Source: Novosphingobium chloroacetimidivorans (lineage in GTDB: Bacteria; Pseudomonadota; Alphaproteobacteria; Sphingomonadales; Sphingomonadaceae). From it: a stretch of 64,000 bases of DNA. Made by a program: the position numbers and the translations under genes. The notes under the pieces are model-generated. The model made no database searches. It saw only the letters and a list, made by a program, of their open reading frames with translations, and was not told the DNA's origin. Shown here one piece after another: positions 18,618 to 29,904 of the stretch (position 1 is the first letter of the stretch; each line of letters begins with the position of its first letter). Location: assembly GCF_014204535.1 (NCBI RefSeq), contig NZ_JACHLR010000001.1, forward strand, positions 372,001 through 436,000. The letters run 5' to 3'.

Positions 18618-20081
18618 CTAAGCGGCCAGGAACAGCACGGAGGCAGCGGTCTGCGCCAGGCCGTCGAGCCACTTGGTCAGCAGGTAGCCCAGCGGCGACA
18701 TAAACACGGCGGTGATCACGAGCAGGGCGGTGTGCGCCCAGTCGCTGCGTCCACGCACCGTGTCGACCGGCTCGTCGAAGTACATGATCTTGACGATCTT
18801 GATGTAGTAGAATGCGCCGATCACCGAAGCGGCAATGCCTATGGCGGCCAATGCCACGAAGCCGGCCTGCACCGCCGCCTGGAACACTACGAACTTGCCC
18901 CAGAAACCGAACAGCGGGGGGATGCCGGCCAGGCTGAACATGATCATCGCCAATGCGAGCGCCAGTCCGGGACGGGTGCGTGAGAGGCCGGACAAGTCGG
19001 CAATGGCTTCCAGCGGGCGACCATCCTCATCCTTGAGCATCAGGATCGCGACGAAGCCACCGAGTGACATGGCGATGTAGATCACCAGGTAGGTCAACAT
19101 CGCCGCCGCGCCTTGTGGCGTTGCCACGGCCAAACCGATGAGCACAAAGCCGACGTTGTTGATGGACGAGTAGGCCATCAGGCGCTTGATGTTCGACTGA
19201 CCGATGGCGCCCAGCGCACCCACGACGATCGAGGCGATGGCCGCGAAGATCACGATCTGGCGCCACGCATCTGCCTGCGAACCGAACGCCTCGAGCGAGA
19301 CGCGCATCAGCAGCGCCAGCGCAGAGGCTTTGGAAGCTGTGGCAAAGAAGGTCGTGACCGGAGTGGGAGCGCCCTCGTAGACGTCGGGGGTCCACATGTG
19401 GAACGGCACCGCGGCGATCTTGAAGGCGAGACCCGCAAGCACGAACACGATGCCGAACAGCGCTCCGGCGGCAAGGTTGCCGGAAAGCGCGGCATTGATC
19501 CCCGCGAACGAGGTCGTGCCGGTGAACCCGTAGACCAGGCTGACGCCGAACAGCAGGATGCCCGAAGCCAGCGCGCCGAGCACGAAGTACTTGAGGCCCG
19601 ACTCCGCCGAGCGCCCATCGTTGCGGAGCAGAGCCGCCAGCACGTACGAGGCGAGCGAGTTCAGCTCCAGACCGATGTAGAGCGTCAGCAGGTCGCCCGC
19701 CGAGGCCATCATGCCCATGCCGAGCGCAGCCAGGAGGATCAGGACCGGGTACTCGGCTCGCATCTGGCCGAGGCGGTCGAAGAAAGCGGGCGCGATGATC
19801 AGCGCGGCAGCGGACGAGCCATAGATCAGCAGCTTGGCGAACGCGGCGAAGGCGTCCGCGCGGTACTGGCCGCCAAATGCGGCAACGTCCGGGCCGGACA
19901 AGCCATAGCACAATGCCGGCGCAACGAGCGCCATGCAGCCGACGAGAACGGCGACGGCCAGGATCGAGATGAGGCGAGAGGCCTTGTCACCGCTCCAGGC
20001 GGCGACAAGCAGCAGCACAAGGCTGGCGATGCTAAGCGTCTCTTCGGGCGCGATCAGCCGCAGCGAATGGGCGAGATCCAT
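18618..20081 (-). CDS. nuoN: NADH-quinone oxidoreductase subunit N
   Basis: Antiporter-like membrane subunit of respiratory complex I, 487 aa with about 14 membrane helices. It has the proton-pathway features of the Mrp-antiporter family, e.g. YIGLELNSLASYVL (conserved Glu), LKYFVLGALASGILL, and FKIAAVPFHMWTPDVYEGAPTPV. It overlaps nuoM by one base at 20081. Confidence 0.97.
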   Translation of the reverse strand: MDLAHSLRLIAPEETLSIASLVLLLVAAWSGDKASRLISILAVAVLVGCMALVAPALCYGLSGPDVAAFGGQYRADAFAAFAKLLIYGSSAAALIIAPAFFDRLGQMRAEYPVLILLAALGMGMMASAGDLLTLYIGLELNSLASYVLAALLRNDGRSAESGLKYFVLGALASGILLFGVSLVYGFTGTTSFAGINAALSGNLAAGALFGIVFVLAGLAFKIAAVPFHMWTPDVYEGAPTPVTTFFATASKASALALLMRVSLEAFGSQADAWRQIVIFAAIASIVVGALGAIGQSNIKRLMAYSSINNVGFVLIGLAVATPQGAAAMLTYLVIYIAMSLGGFVAILMLKDEDGRPLEAIADLSGLSRTRPGLALALAMIMFSLAGIPPLFGFWGKFVVFQAAVQAGFVALAAIGIAASVIGAFYYIKIVKIMYFDEPVDTVRGRSDWAHTALLVITAVFMSPLGYLLTKWLDGLAQTAASVLFLAA

Positions 20082-21616
20082 CAGTGGTGGCCTCCCTCAG
20101 CCGCGGCTTCGTGGACAGGCGCGCCCTTTCCGATCATCAACTTGCCGTCATATGCCGGCCTGGCACGCGCGAGACGTGCGTCGAGCGCGGCAATATCCGC
20201 ACGCATCGGCGCGATGAAGCTCTCGGGATAGACGCCCATCCACAGCACCGCGAGGCCGAGCGGGATCATCATCAGGTATTCGCGCAAGGTCAGGTCCGGC
20301 ATGGCAGCGGCGTCGGCGTTCTTCTGCTCACCGAAGACGACGCGGCGATAGAGATAGAGCATGTAGGCGGCGCCAAGAATGATGCCGGTGGTGCCCACCA
20401 GCGCAACCCAGGTCGAGACCTGATACACACCGCCAAGGCTGAGGAACTCGCCCACGAACCCGGATGTGCCCGGCAGGCCGATCGAGCCCATCGTGAAGAG
20501 CAGGAAGAACAGCGCATAACGCGGCATGTTGATGGCAAGGCCACCGTAGCGGCTGATTTCACGGGTGTGCAGCCGCTCGTAGATGACGCCGACGCACAGG
20601 AACAGCGCGCCCGACACGAGGCCGTGGCTGAGCATGACCAGCATCGAGCCTTCCAAGCCCTGCACGTTGAAGGCGAAGAGGCCGAGCGTCACGATCGCCA
20701 TGTGCGCGACCGACGAATAGGCGATCAGCTTCTTCATGTCGTGCTGCACCAATGCGATCAGCGAGGTGATCACCACCGCCAGCATCGACAGTGCGAAGAT
20801 CAGCGGCGCGAACTGCGCGCTCGCCTCCGGGAACATCGGCAGCGAGAAGCGGATGAAGCCGTAGCCGCCCATCTTGAGGAGCACGCCCGCCAGGATGATC
20901 GAGCCGGCGGTCGGCGCCTGAACGTGCGCGTCGGGCAGCCAGGTGTGGACGGGGTACATCGGCATCTTCACCGCGAAGCTGGCGAAGAAGGCGAGCCACA
21001 GCCAGGTCTGGACATGCGGATCGAAGTCATAGGCCATCAGCGTCGGGATGTCGGTGGTGCCGGCCTGGTTGGCCATCCACAGCATCGCGATCAGCATCAC
21101 GACCGAACCGAGCAGCGTGTAGAGGAAGAACTTGTAGCTGGCGTAAATTCGGTTGTCGCCGCCCCATACCCCGATGATCAGGTACATCGGAATGAGGCCG
21201 GCCTCGAAGAAGATGTAGAACAGATAAAGGTCCTGCGCCGCGAACACGCCGATCATGAGCGTTTCCATTAGCAGGAACGCCGCCATGTACTCGCCGACGC
21301 GCTTGGTCACCGACGTCCAGCTGGCGCCGATACAGACCGGCATCAGAAACACCGACAGCATGATCAGTGTCAGCGCGATGCCGTCGATACCCAGCGCATA
21401 GGAGAAGCTGGAGAACACCGCGTGGCGCTCCTGGAACTGCCATTGCGCGCCGCCGATGTCGAAATTGGCCCAGAGCACCACGCCCAGCGCGAAGTCGATC
21501 AGCGTGGCGACCAGCGCGACCGTACGCGCGGCCTGCGCCTCGAGCTTGAGGCAGGCGATGGCGCCGACCAACGGCACCAGCAGCATCAGGGAGAGGATCG
21601 GAAAGCCCCCCATCAC
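20081..21616 (-). CDS. nuoM: NADH-quinone oxidoreductase subunit M
   Basis: 511-aa antiporter-like proton-pumping subunit of complex I. Family segments: YIFFEAGLIPMYLIIGVWGG (conserved Glu), FASFAVKMPMYPVHTWLPDAH (key Lys) and LIAYSSVAHMAIVTLG. Length is normal. It lies 61 nt after nuoL; this spacer (21617-21677) is one of the few gaps inside the operon and shows no obvious gene or palindrome. Confidence 0.97.
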   Translation of the reverse strand: MMGGFPILSLMLLVPLVGAIACLKLEAQAARTVALVATLIDFALGVVLWANFDIGGAQWQFQERHAVFSSFSYALGIDGIALTLIMLSVFLMPVCIGASWTSVTKRVGEYMAAFLLMETLMIGVFAAQDLYLFYIFFEAGLIPMYLIIGVWGGDNRIYASYKFFLYTLLGSVVMLIAMLWMANQAGTTDIPTLMAYDFDPHVQTWLWLAFFASFAVKMPMYPVHTWLPDAHVQAPTAGSIILAGVLLKMGGYGFIRFSLPMFPEASAQFAPLIFALSMLAVVITSLIALVQHDMKKLIAYSSVAHMAIVTLGLFAFNVQGLEGSMLVMLSHGLVSGALFLCVGVIYERLHTREISRYGGLAINMPRYALFFLLFTMGSIGLPGTSGFVGEFLSLGGVYQVSTWVALVGTTGIILGAAYMLYLYRRVVFGEQKNADAAAMPDLTLREYLMMIPLGLAVLWMGVYPESFIAPMRADIAALDARLARARPAYDGKLMIGKGAPVHEAAAEGGHH

Positions 21617-21677
21617 ACTCCCCCCAAGATCACAAACATCATATTCCCCATGGTCGCGCGGCTCACTGGATCACCCC

Positions 21678-23789
21678 TCACTTGATGACCCACGTGATCG
21701 CGGCGACGAGGCCGATCAGCATGACCAGCGCGTAGCTGTAGAGATAGCCCGACTGCACCTTCTGTGCGTAGCGCGAGCCCTTGGCGACGACCCAGGCGGC
21801 ACCATTCGGACCGAAGCGGTCGATCACGCCGACATCGCCCACCTTCCAGAACACGCGGCCCAGCCACAGCGCGGGCACAACGAAGACGTAGTGATACAGC
21901 TCGTCGAACATCCACTTGCGATAGACGAAGGTGTAGATCGGTCCGATCTGCTCGGCAAAAGCGGCCGGGAAGCGCGTGTTCTTGAGGTAGCCGTACCAGG
22001 CGGTCAGCAGGCCGATGGCCATGACGGTGAACGGCGCCCACTTCACCCAGGTCGGCACGCCATGCATCGCGTGGATCGTGTGCTCGGCGAACACCAGGCT
22101 GCCCTTCCAGAACTCGCCCGAACCTTCGGAGATGAAGGCGTGGTGGAACACGAAGCCTGCGAACACCGCGCCGATCGACAGCACAATCAGCGGGATCAGC
22201 ATGACCAGAGGGCTCTCATGCGGATGATAGCCGCCGGTGCCCTCGTTCTCATGCGCGCTGGGCCCATGATGACCAGCGGCGTGCCCGTGGTCCTCGTGAC
22301 CGGAGTCCTCCTGCGCAGGTGCGTTCTCGGCCTCGCTGCCGTGGCCATGTGTCTCGTGCGCGTCGTGGCCGTGGCCGTTTGCGTCATGAAGCGCATGCTG
22401 GATGTGCTCGGACGCAGCCCAGCGCGGCTTTCCGAAGAAAGTCAGGAAGACCAGTCGCCAGGAATAGAAGCTCGTCATCAGCGCGGCGAAAATGCCGAGC
22501 CAGAAGGCATAGCTGCCGGACTGCGAGCCGGAGCCGTAAGCCGCCTCAAGGATGGCATCCTTCGAGTAGAACCCGGCGAAGCCGAACACGTCCGCGATAC
22601 CGACGCCGGTGATCGCCAGCGTACCCGCCGTCATCGCCCAGAAGGTGATCGGGATCTCCTTCCGCAGGCCGCCATAGTACCGCATGTCCTGCTCGTGGTG
22701 CATCGCGTGGATCACCGAGCCGGCACCCAGGAACAACAGGGCCTTGAAGAACGCATGCGTGAACAGGTGGAACATCGAGGCGCCGAACGCGCCGACGCCC
22801 GCGGCGAAGAACATGTAGCCCAGCTGCGAACACGTCGAATAGGCGATGACCCGCTTGATGTCCCACTGGGTGCAGCCGATCGTTGCGGCGAAGAAGCAGG
22901 TCGAAGCGCCGATCACGGTCACGAAGCCGAGCGCGGTCGGGGCGGCCTCAAACATCGGTGACAGACGGCAGACCATGAATACGCCCGCGGTGACCATGGT
23001 GGCCGCGTGAATCAGCGCCGAGACCGGGGTCGGGCCTTCCATCGCGTCGGGCAGCCAGGTGTGGAGGCCCAGCTGCGCCGACTTGCCCATCGCGCCGATG
23101 AACAGCAGCAGGCACAGCACCGTAAGCGTATCGAAACGGTGACCCAGAAAGCCGATGGTCGAGCCAGCCATCGCGGGCGCGGCTTGCAGGATTTCAGGGA
23201 TCGAGACGGTGTTGAACACCAGGTAGGTGCCGAAAATGCCGAGCATGAAGCCCAAGTCGCCCACGCGGTTGACCACGAAGGCCTTGATCGCGGCGGCAGA
23301 GGCGGACGGCTTGCGGAACCAGAAGCCGATCAGCAGGTACGAGGCAAGGCCCACCCCTTCCCAGCCGAAGAACATCTGCACGAGGTTGTCGGCCGTCACC
23401 AGCATCAGCATGGCGAAGGTGAACAGCGAGAGGTACGCGAAGAACCGCGGCTGATCCGGCTCCTCCTCCATGTAACCCCACGAATAGAGGTGCACGAGCG
23501 CCGAGACGCTGGTGATGACCACCAGCATGACCGCCGTCAGCGTGTCGACGCGCAGCGCCCAGTCGAAGGTCATCGTGCCCGATTGCACCCACTTGAGCAC
23601 GGGGACGACGCTCGCCTCGGCATTGCCGCTGAGAAACGAGAGGAAGATCGGCCAGGACAGAGCGCAGGCGACGAACAGCGCGCCGGTCGTGATGACCTTG
23701 GCCGCGAAGTTGCCCAGCTGCTTGTTGCCGAGCCCGGCGACGATCGCTGCCAGGAGCGGCAGGAAGACGATGATAAGGATGGAGTGCAA
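21678..23789 (-). CDS. nuoL: NADH-quinone oxidoreductase subunit L with His-rich loop
   Basis: 703-aa antiporter-like subunit at the distal end of complex I, including the C-terminal lateral-helix region. Motifs: [49 protein letters not shown] shortened here, and [17 protein letters not shown]. Residues 462-524 form a His-rich, low-complexity insert with 16 histidines, between the helix ending in [10 protein letters not shown] and the one starting [10 protein letters not shown]. NuoK ends 4 nt upstream of its start. Confidence 0.97.
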   Translation of the reverse strand: MHSILIIVFLPLLAAIVAGLGNKQLGNFAAKVITTGALFVACALSWPIFLSFLSGNAEASVVPVLKWVQSGTMTFDWALRVDTLTAVMLVVITSVSALVHLYSWGYMEEEPDQPRFFAYLSLFTFAMLMLVTADNLVQMFFGWEGVGLASYLLIGFWFRKPSASAAAIKAFVVNRVGDLGFMLGIFGTYLVFNTVSIPEILQAAPAMAGSTIGFLGHRFDTLTVLCLLLFIGAMGKSAQLGLHTWLPDAMEGPTPVSALIHAATMVTAGVFMVCRLSPMFEAAPTALGFVTVIGASTCFFAATIGCTQWDIKRVIAYSTCSQLGYMFFAAGVGAFGASMFHLFTHAFFKALLFLGAGSVIHAMHHEQDMRYYGGLRKEIPITFWAMTAGTLAITGVGIADVFGFAGFYSKDAILEAAYGSGSQSGSYAFWLGIFAALMTSFYSWRLVFLTFFGKPRWAASEHIQHALHDANGHGHDAHETHGHGSEAENAPAQEDSGHEDHGHAAGHHGPSAHENEGTGGYHPHESPLVMLIPLIVLSIGAVFAGFVFHHAFISEGSGEFWKGSLVFAEHTIHAMHGVPTWVKWAPFTVMAIGLLTAWYGYLKNTRFPAAFAEQIGPIYTFVYRKWMFDELYHYVFVVPALWLGRVFWKVGDVGVIDRFGPNGAAWVVAKGSRYAQKVQSGYLYSYALVMLIGLVAAITWVIK

Positions 23790-23793
23790 CGTC

Positions 23794-24099
23794 TTAGCCC
23801 TTCATCCGATTGGCGTCGTCGACCGCGATGGTGCCGCGGCTGCGGAAGTAGATGACCAGGATCGCTAGACCGACCGCCGCCTCGCCCGCCGCCACGGTCA
23901 GCACGAACATCGCGAAGATCTGGCCGGTAAGGTCGTGCAGGAAGGCACTGAACGCGACCAGGTTAAGGTTCACCGACAGCAGGATCAGCTCGATCGCCAT
24001 CAGGATGACGATGATGTTCTTGCGGTTGAGGAAGATCCCCAGGACGCCCAGCACGAACAGGATCGAGCTGACGACGACGTAGTGTTCGATGCCGATCAC
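23794..24099 (-). CDS. nuoK: NADH-quinone oxidoreductase subunit K
   Basis: 101-aa three-helix membrane subunit of complex I. The conserved [13 protein letters not shown] segment carries the Glu important for proton coupling; [14 protein letters not shown] carries the second. It overlaps nuoJ by 4 nt (24096-24099). Confidence 0.97.
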   Translation of the reverse strand: MIGIEHYVVVSSILFVLGVLGIFLNRKNIIVILMAIELILLSVNLNLVAFSAFLHDLTGQIFAMFVLTVAAGEAAVGLAILVIYFRSRGTIAVDDANRMKG

Positions 24100-24713
24100 A
24101 GCGTCATCCCCTTACCCACCTCAGGCTTCATGTTGATGGTTGCCTCGTCCGGACGGCGCGCGTTCTGCTTCGCCACGTTCTGTCCGCGGCTGTCGCTGCG
24201 CTGGCGATGAGTCAGCACAATCGCGCCGATCATGGCGACCAGCAGGACCAGGCCCGATGCCTCGAACAAGAACAGGTAGCGCCCGTACATCAGCTGGCCG
24301 ATCGCGGCGATGTTGCTCGCTCCCGGCGCGGTGATCGCCGTGCCGTCAGGCGTACCAAGGTGCATCGCGCCGGCCTTATAGGCGCCAACGCCCAGCACGA
24401 TCTCGGCCAGCAACACGACCGCGATCAGCATGCCGAGCGGGAAGTTCTTGACGAAACCGGCCCGCAGTTCGGCAAAGTCGATGTCGAGCATCATGACGAC
24501 AAACAGGAACAGCACCGCGACAGCGCCGACATAGACGATGACCAGCAGCATCGCGATGAACTCGGCGCCGACCAGCACCATCAGGCCGGCGGCGTTGAAG
24601 AACGCCAGGATCAGCCAGAGCACCGAGTGCACCGGGTTGCGCGCCAGGATGGTGACGGCGCCCGAGGCGATCGTCAGCACGGCGAAAAGGTAGAAGGCGA
24701 AAACGTGGATCAC
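24096..24713 (-). CDS. nuoJ: NADH-quinone oxidoreductase subunit J
   Basis: 205-aa five-helix membrane subunit of complex [20 protein letters not shown] and the flexible third helix [19 protein letters not shown] are characteristic. The start is GTG 24713. Unlike most nuo junctions it is separated from nuoI by 87 nt, which hold a REP-like palindrome. The C-terminus (about 35 residues, Arg- and Glu-rich) is a soluble tail. Confidence 0.96.
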   Translation of the reverse strand: MIHVFAFYLFAVLTIASGAVTILARNPVHSVLWLILAFFNAAGLMVLVGAEFIAMLLVIVYVGAVAVLFLFVVMMLDIDFAELRAGFVKNFPLGMLIAVVLLAEIVLGVGAYKAGAMHLGTPDGTAITAPGASNIAAIGQLMYGRYLFLFEASGLVLLVAMIGAIVLTHRQRSDSRGQNVAKQNARRPDEATINMKPEVGKGMTL

Positions 24714-24733
24714 GACGGCTCGACCATATCTGC

Positions 24734-24761
24734 CGTCGCCCCCGCCTGCGCGGGGATGACG
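24734..24761. repeat. REP-like palindrome in the nuoI-nuoJ gap
   Basis: CCCCGC-CTGC-GCGGGG stem (24740-24755) inside an outer CGTC...GACG pairing. It resembles dispersed palindromes of sphingomonad genomes (the CGTCATCCCCGCG type). It is the only palindrome inside the nuo operon and could stabilise or process the mRNA. Confidence 0.6.
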
Positions 24762-24800
24762 AGGTTGGGAATCATGAGTGCCCCTGACATCGCGGCGGCC

Positions 24801-25286
24801 CTAGCGGTAGGGCGCATCGGCTTCAAGGTTCGCGGCCAGCGCCCGCTCCCACTTGTCCCCGTTCGCCAGCAGCTTCGCCTTGTCGTAAAGCAGTTCCTCG
24901 CGCGTCTCGGTCGAGTACTCGAGGTTCGGACCTTCGACGATGGCGTCGACCGGGCACGCTTCCTGGCAGAAGCCGCAGAAGATGCACTTGGTCATGTCGA
25001 TGTCGTAGCGCGTGGTGCGGCGCGAACCGTCGTTGCGCGGCTCGGCCTCGATCGTGATCGCCTGCGCCGGGCAGACCGCCTCGCACAGCTTGCACGCGAT
25101 GCAGCGCTCCTCGCCGTTCGGATAACGGCGCAGCGCATGCTCGCCACGAAAGCGGGGCGACAGCGGGTTCTTCTCGAACGGATAGTTGATCGTCGCCTTG
25201 GGCTTGAAGAAGTACTTCAGCGTCAGGGCATGCGCCTTCAAAAATTCCCAGAGCGTGAAGCTCTTGACCAGTTGGGCGACACTCAT
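24801..25286 (-). CDS. nuoI: NADH-quinone oxidoreductase subunit I
   Basis: 161-aa peripheral-arm subunit carrying two 4Fe-4S clusters (N6a, N6b) that pass electrons toward quinone. Two ferredoxin motifs are visible: [16 protein letters not shown] and [16 protein letters not shown]. An N-terminal amphipathic stretch anchors it to NuoH. It overlaps nuoH by 4 nt. Confidence 0.97.
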   Translation of the reverse strand: MSVAQLVKSFTLWEFLKAHALTLKYFFKPKATINYPFEKNPLSPRFRGEHALRRYPNGEERCIACKLCEAVCPAQAITIEAEPRNDGSRRTTRYDIDMTKCIFCGFCQEACPVDAIVEGPNLEYSTETREELLYDKAKLLANGDKWERALAANLEADAPYR

Positions 25287-26329
25287 GCGCCATACCTCGT
25301 AAACATGAGCCAGCCCGAGACGAGCACCACAAACCCGAGCGAAACGGGCAGGAAGACCTTCCAGCCCAGCCGCATCAGCTGGTCATAGCGATACCGGGGC
25401 ACGGTCGCCTTCACCCAGGAGAAGATGAAGAAGAAGAACAGGATCTTGAGCAGCAGCCAGACGAAGCCGGGGACCCAGTAGAGGAACGGGATCTCAAACG
25501 GAGGCAGCCAGCCGCCGAAGAACAGCGTTGCGTTCAGCGCGCACATGAGCAGCACGTTGGCGTATTCGCCCAGCCAGTAGAGCGCGAAGGACATCGACGA
25601 GTATTCGGTCTGGAAGCCGGCGACGAGCTCGGATTCCGCCTCGGTCAGATCGAACGGGGCGCGGCCGGTTTCGGCCATGCCGGAGATCAGAAACATCACC
25701 CACATCGGAAACAGCAGGATGTTGAACCAGAAGCCGTTCACGAAGCCGAGACCAGCGCCCTTCTGCGCGAGCACGATCTCGTTCAGGTTGAAGCTGTTGG
25801 CCCACAGCACCACGCAGATCAGGATGAAGCCGATCGAGACTTCGTAGCTGATCATCTGCGCCGACGCGCGCATGGCCGAGAAGAATGGGTACTTCGAGTT
25901 CGAAGCCCAGCCCGCCATGACCGTGCCGTAGACACCCAGCGAGCTGATCGCGAGCACGTAGAGCAGGCCGACATTGATGTCGGCCAGCACCGCGCCCGAG
26001 TTGAACGGGATCACCGCCCACGCAAGCAGCGCGACCGTGAAGGTCACGATCGGCGCGATCAGGAAGATGCCCTTGTTCGCAGCCGAAGGGACGATGGTTT
26101 CCTGCAGGAAGACCTTGAGGCCGTCCGCGAAGCTTTGCAGCAGGCCGAACGGGCCGACCACGTTGGGGCCACGGCGCAGCGCCATGGCCGCCCAGATCTT
26201 GCGGTCGGCATAGATGATCATCGCCACGCCGAGCATCAGCGGCAGCGCGATCAGCAGGATGCCGCAGATGGTCGCGATCGCCCACGCCCACTCGTAGGAC
26301 ATGCCCAGGTTCTGGAAGAACGCGGTCAC
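25283..26329 (-). CDS. nuoH: NADH-quinone oxidoreductase subunit H
   Basis: 348-aa membrane subunit forming the quinone-entry chamber of complex I. Conserved [38 protein letters not shown], and [20 protein letters not shown] with the acidic residues that couple quinone reduction to pumping. It overlaps nuoG and nuoI by 4 nt each. Confidence 0.97.
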   Translation of the reverse strand: MTAFFQNLGMSYEWAWAIATICGILLIALPLMLGVAMIIYADRKIWAAMALRRGPNVVGPFGLLQSFADGLKVFLQETIVPSAANKGIFLIAPIVTFTVALLAWAVIPFNSGAVLADINVGLLYVLAISSLGVYGTVMAGWASNSKYPFFSAMRASAQMISYEVSIGFILICVVLWANSFNLNEIVLAQKGAGLGFVNGFWFNILLFPMWVMFLISGMAETGRAPFDLTEAESELVAGFQTEYSSMSFALYWLGEYANVLLMCALNATLFFGGWLPPFEIPFLYWVPGFVWLLLKILFFFFIFSWVKATVPRYRYDQLMRLGWKVFLPVSLGFVVLVSGWLMFTRYGA

Positions 26330-28344
26330 TCGGCCGCCTCCGCCAGGTCCTCACCGTGGAGCAGTTCGGCCGAGCAGCGCTGCATCACCGCGCTGGCGCG
26401 CGCGATCGGGTTGGTCATGTAGAAATCCTGGATCGGATAGGCGATGGCGCCGCTGGCGGAGCCGCCGCCGGACGGCAGGACGCTTCCGTAGTCCGCCAGG
26501 CCCTCGATGCCAAGCGCCGGAACAGCCGAAATCATCGCGGTCCGCAGATCGTCGAAGCTGTCGAAGCCGACAGAGACGCCGAAGGCATCGGCAAGCGCGC
26601 GCAGGATCGTCCAGTCCTCACGTGCGTCGCCGGGCGCGAACACCGCCTTGTCGGCGAACTGCACGCGTCCCTCGGTGTTGACGTAAGTGCCCGCCTTCTC
26701 GGTATAGGCCGCACCGGGCAGGATGACGTCCGCCGCATGGGCGCCCTTGTCTCCGTGGTGGCCGATGTAGACGATCATCGACCCGGCGAACTTGGCGTAG
26801 TCCACCTCGTCGGCGCCGAGCGAGAGGACGACCTTGGGCTTTGCCGCGACGAGATCGGCGATGCCGCCCTTCTGTGCGAAGCCAAGCATCAGCCCGCCCA
26901 TACGACTTGCCGCCATGTGCAGGACGTTGAAGCCGTTCCACTTCGTGCCGTCCTCAAGGTCGCGCACGAGGTTGAGGCTGCCGGCGAACGCCAGCGCGGC
27001 GTCCAGTCCGCCGCTGCCCAGCCCTGCCCCGCCAAGGATAACCGCCGGGCGCTTGGCATTGGCGAACGCATCCGACACGTGGCCCGGCAGGTTGCCCAGC
27101 AACGCGCGATCGTTGCCGAGGAACTCGCCGCCGCAGGTAGTCTCCCACTCCGGCCCGATCAGGAACACCTTGGCGCCCCGCTTGACAGCCTTGCGAATGC
27201 GGACATGCACCAGCGGCGCTTCCCAGCGGACCATCGATCCGACGATCAGGATGGCATCGGCGGTCTCGATACCGTTGAAGGTCGAGTTGAAGTTTACCGC
27301 CGCCAGGCTGTCGGTGGCGTAATCCATGCCGGTCTGACGACCTTCGAGCTGGGTCGAGCCGAGCGCACCGAGCAGTTGCTTGGCCGCGAACATCGTCTCG
27401 CAGTCGACCATGTCGCCGGCGATCGCGGCGATGCTGTTACCCGGGTTCAGCGAAGCGATGGCGGCGAACGCCTCGTTCCAGCTGGCGGGCTGAAGCTTGC
27501 CGTCCCTACGCAGATACGGTCGGTCGAGCCGCCGCTTGGTCAGGCCGTCGACCTGATAGCGGCCCTTGTCGCTCAGCCACTCCTCGTTGACGTCGTCGTT
27601 GATGCGCGGGAGCACGCGCATGACCTCGCGGCCGCGCGCGTCGATGCGGATGTTGGCGCCGGTCGCGTCCGACACATCGATGCCGAGCGTCTTCTTCAGC
27701 TCCCAGGGCCGCGCCTCGAAGGCATAGGGCCGGCTGGTCAGCGCGCCTACGGGGCACAAATCGATCACGTTGGCCGAGAGCTCATGCTTGGCGGCATGCT
27801 CCAGATACGTGGTGATCTGCATGCTCTCGCCGCGATAGAGCGCGCCGATCTCGTCGACGCCCGCAACTTCCTCGGAGAAGCGAACGCAGCGGGTGCAGTG
27901 GATGCACCGCGTCATCTGCGTCTTGATCAGCGGGCCCATGTTCTTGTCGGTCACCGCGCGCTTGTTCTCGTGGTAGCGCGAGCCGCCACGGCCATAGGCG
28001 ACGGACTGGTCCTGCAGGTCGCACTCGCCGCCCTGGTCGCAGATCGGGCAATCGAGCGGGTGGTTGATCAGAAGGAACTCCATCACCCCTTCCCGCGCCT
28101 TCTTGACCATCTCGGAGTCGGTGCGAATCTCCTGGTTGTCGGCGGCGGGCAGCGCGCACGAGGCCTGCGGCTTGGGCGGTCCGGGCTTCACCTCGACCAG
28201 ACACATGCGGCAGTTGCCCGCGATGCTCAGCCGCTCGTGATAGCAGAAGCGCGGGATTTCCTTGCCGGCGAGCTCGCAGGCCTGAAGCACGGTGGCGCCG
28301 TTGGGCACCTCGATCTCGACACCGTCGACTTTCAGCTTGGGCAT
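26326..28344 (-). CDS. nuoG: NADH-quinone oxidoreductase subunit G
   Basis: 672-aa peripheral subunit of complex I with several Fe-S clusters. The N-terminal 2Fe-2S site is [15 protein letters not shown], the His-ligated 4Fe-4S site is [19 protein letters not shown], and the next is CIHCTRC...LCPVGAL. A molybdopterin-oxidoreductase-like domain follows ([10 protein letters not shown] onward) but without cofactor function in this family. Upstream lies the 83-aa extra gene, 1 nt away; nuoH overlaps by 4 nt. Confidence 0.97.
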   Translation of the reverse strand: MPKLKVDGVEIEVPNGATVLQACELAGKEIPRFCYHERLSIAGNCRMCLVEVKPGPPKPQASCALPAADNQEIRTDSEMVKKAREGVMEFLLINHPLDCPICDQGGECDLQDQSVAYGRGGSRYHENKRAVTDKNMGPLIKTQMTRCIHCTRCVRFSEEVAGVDEIGALYRGESMQITTYLEHAAKHELSANVIDLCPVGALTSRPYAFEARPWELKKTLGIDVSDATGANIRIDARGREVMRVLPRINDDVNEEWLSDKGRYQVDGLTKRRLDRPYLRRDGKLQPASWNEAFAAIASLNPGNSIAAIAGDMVDCETMFAAKQLLGALGSTQLEGRQTGMDYATDSLAAVNFNSTFNGIETADAILIVGSMVRWEAPLVHVRIRKAVKRGAKVFLIGPEWETTCGGEFLGNDRALLGNLPGHVSDAFANAKRPAVILGGAGLGSGGLDAALAFAGSLNLVRDLEDGTKWNGFNVLHMAASRMGGLMLGFAQKGGIADLVAAKPKVVLSLGADEVDYAKFAGSMIVYIGHHGDKGAHAADVILPGAAYTEKAGTYVNTEGRVQFADKAVFAPGDAREDWTILRALADAFGVSVGFDSFDDLRTAMISAVPALGIEGLADYGSVLPSGGGSASGAIAYPIQDFYMTNPIARASAVMQRCSAELLHGEDLAEAAE

Positions 28345-28345
28345 G

Positions 28346-28597
28346 TCAGTGTTCCGTGTCCATCAGACCGATACGGCGTTCGATCCGGTCGATGCGATCT
28401 TTCATGGCAGAGATGTCCGTCTCTACACCGAGTATCGATGTCATGACGCCATGAAGCGACGTCAGCAATCCACGCTGGTGGTCTTCCATGGCCAGCAAGC
28501 GCAGCGCCTGCGAAGCCTGGTCGCGCCGAACCAGCGAAAGCTCGTGCTGCAGACTTTTCAGAATCTCCAGAACGATATCGTCAGGCTGCTCGCTCAC
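28346..28597 (-). CDS. Small helical protein inserted between nuoF and nuoG (83 aa)
   Basis: GTG 28597 overlaps the nuoF stop (GTGA), so translation is coupled. The protein is charged and helical throughout ([37 protein letters not shown]), with heptad-like spacing suggesting a coiled coil. It ends 1 nt before nuoG. It matches no core complex I subunit. A supernumerary subunit or assembly factor is an inference from location only. Confidence 0.75.
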   Translation of the reverse strand: MSEQPDDIVLEILKSLQHELSLVRRDQASQALRLLAMEDHQRGLLTSLHGVMTSILGVETDISAMKDRIDRIERRIGLMDTEH

Positions 28598-29904
28598 TCC
28601 GCAGCCTCCCGCAGACCACCAAGTCGCTCTTCGATGCGGCGCTCGATCTCCGGACGGAAGTGCTTGATCAACCCCTGGATCGGCCACGCCGCCGCGTCGC
28701 CGAGCGCGCAGATGGTGTGGCCTTCGACCTGCTTGGTGACCTGCTGGAGCATGTCGATCTCCTCGACATGCGCCTCGCCGGTGCGCAGGCGCTCCATCAC
28801 CCGCCACATCCAGCCGGTGCCTTCGCGGCAGGGTGTGCACTGGCCGCAGGACTCGTGCTTGTAGAAGTACGAGATGCGGCTGATGGCGCGCACGATGTCG
28901 GTGGACTTGTCCATGACGATGACGGCCGCGGTGCCGAGGCCCGAGCCGACCGCCTTGAGGCCGTCGAAGTCCATCGGCGCGTCCCAGATCTGCGCGGCCG
29001 GCACCAACGGCACCGACGAGCCACCGGGGATCACCGCCAGCAGATTGTCCTTGCCGCCGCGAATGCCGCCGCAGTGCTTCTCGATCAGTTCGCTGAATGG
29101 AATGCTCATCGCTTCTTCGACGACGCAGGGCCGGTTCACGTGGCCGCTGATCTGGAAGAGCTTGGTGCCGCGATTGTTCTCGGCGCCGAAGCTGGAGAAC
29201 CACGATGCACCGCGGCGCAGGATGGTCGGCGCGACGGCGATCGACTCGACGTTGTTGACCGTGGTCGGGCAACCGTAGAGGCCCGCGCCGGCCGGAAACG
29301 GCGGCTTGAGGCGCGGCTGGCCCTTTTTACCCTCCAGGCTCTCGATCATCGCGGTTTCTTCGCCGCAGATGTAGGCGCCCGCGCCGCGGTGGACGAAGAC
29401 ATCGTAATCGTAGCCCGAACCCGCAGCGTTCTTGCCGAGCAGGCCGGCGTCGTAGGCCTCCTGCACTGCCGCGAACAACGTCTCGGCCTCGCGGATGTAT
29501 TCGCCGCGAATGTAGATGTAGGCCGCGCGCGCGTTCATGGCAAAGCCGGCGACGAGCGCGCCTTCGATCAGCTTGTGCGGATCGTGGCGGATGATCTCAC
29601 GATCCTTGCACGAGCCTGGCTCGGACTCGTCGGCATTGATGACCAGAAAGCTGGGCTTGGGGTTGCCGGCGGCGTCCTTGGGCGGCTCCTTGGGCATGAA
29701 CGACCACTTCATGCCGGTCGGGAAGCCCGCACCGCCACGGCCGCGCAGGCCGGAGTCCTTCATCTCCTGGATGATCGCGTCACGTCCGCGCGCAATCAGG
29801 TCCTTGGTGTTGTCCCAATCGCCCCGCGCCTGGGCGGCGGCCAGGTTCCACGGCTGATAGCCGTAGACGTTGGTGAAGATGCGGTCCTTGTCGGCGAGGC
29901 TCAT
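28594..29904 (-). CDS. nuoF: NADH-quinone oxidoreductase subunit F
   Basis: NADH- and FMN-binding subunit with the N3 4Fe-4S cluster; entry point of electrons to complex I. Motifs: [20 protein letters not shown] (FMN/NADH), [27 protein letters not shown] and the cluster ligands [17 protein letters not shown] 29904 overlaps the nuoE stop (ATGA); a GTG two codons upstream (29910) is possible. 436 aa from the chosen start. Confidence 0.97.
   Translation of the reverse strand: MSLADKDRIFTNVYGYQPWNLAAAQARGDWDNTKDLIARGRDAIIQEMKDSGLRGRGGAGFPTGMKWSFMPKEPPKDAAGNPKPSFLVINADESEPGSCKDREIIRHDPHKLIEGALVAGFAMNARAAYIYIRGEYIREAETLFAAVQEAYDAGLLGKNAAGSGYDYDVFVHRGAGAYICGEETAMIESLEGKKGQPRLKPPFPAGAGLYGCPTTVNNVESIAVAPTILRRGASWFSSFGAENNRGTKLFQISGHVNRPCVVEEAMSIPFSELIEKHCGGIRGGKDNLLAVIPGGSSVPLVPAAQIWDAPMDFDGLKAVGSGLGTAAVIVMDKSTDIVRAISRISYFYKHESCGQCTPCREGTGWMWRVMERLRTGEAHVEEIDMLQQVTKQVEGHTICALGDAAAWPIQGLIKHFRPEIERRIEERLGGLREAAE

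Noticed and set aside
26356..28446. 696-codon plus-strand frame opposite nuoG
   Set aside because: Antisense shadow of nuoG with Arg/His/Asp-rich composition.
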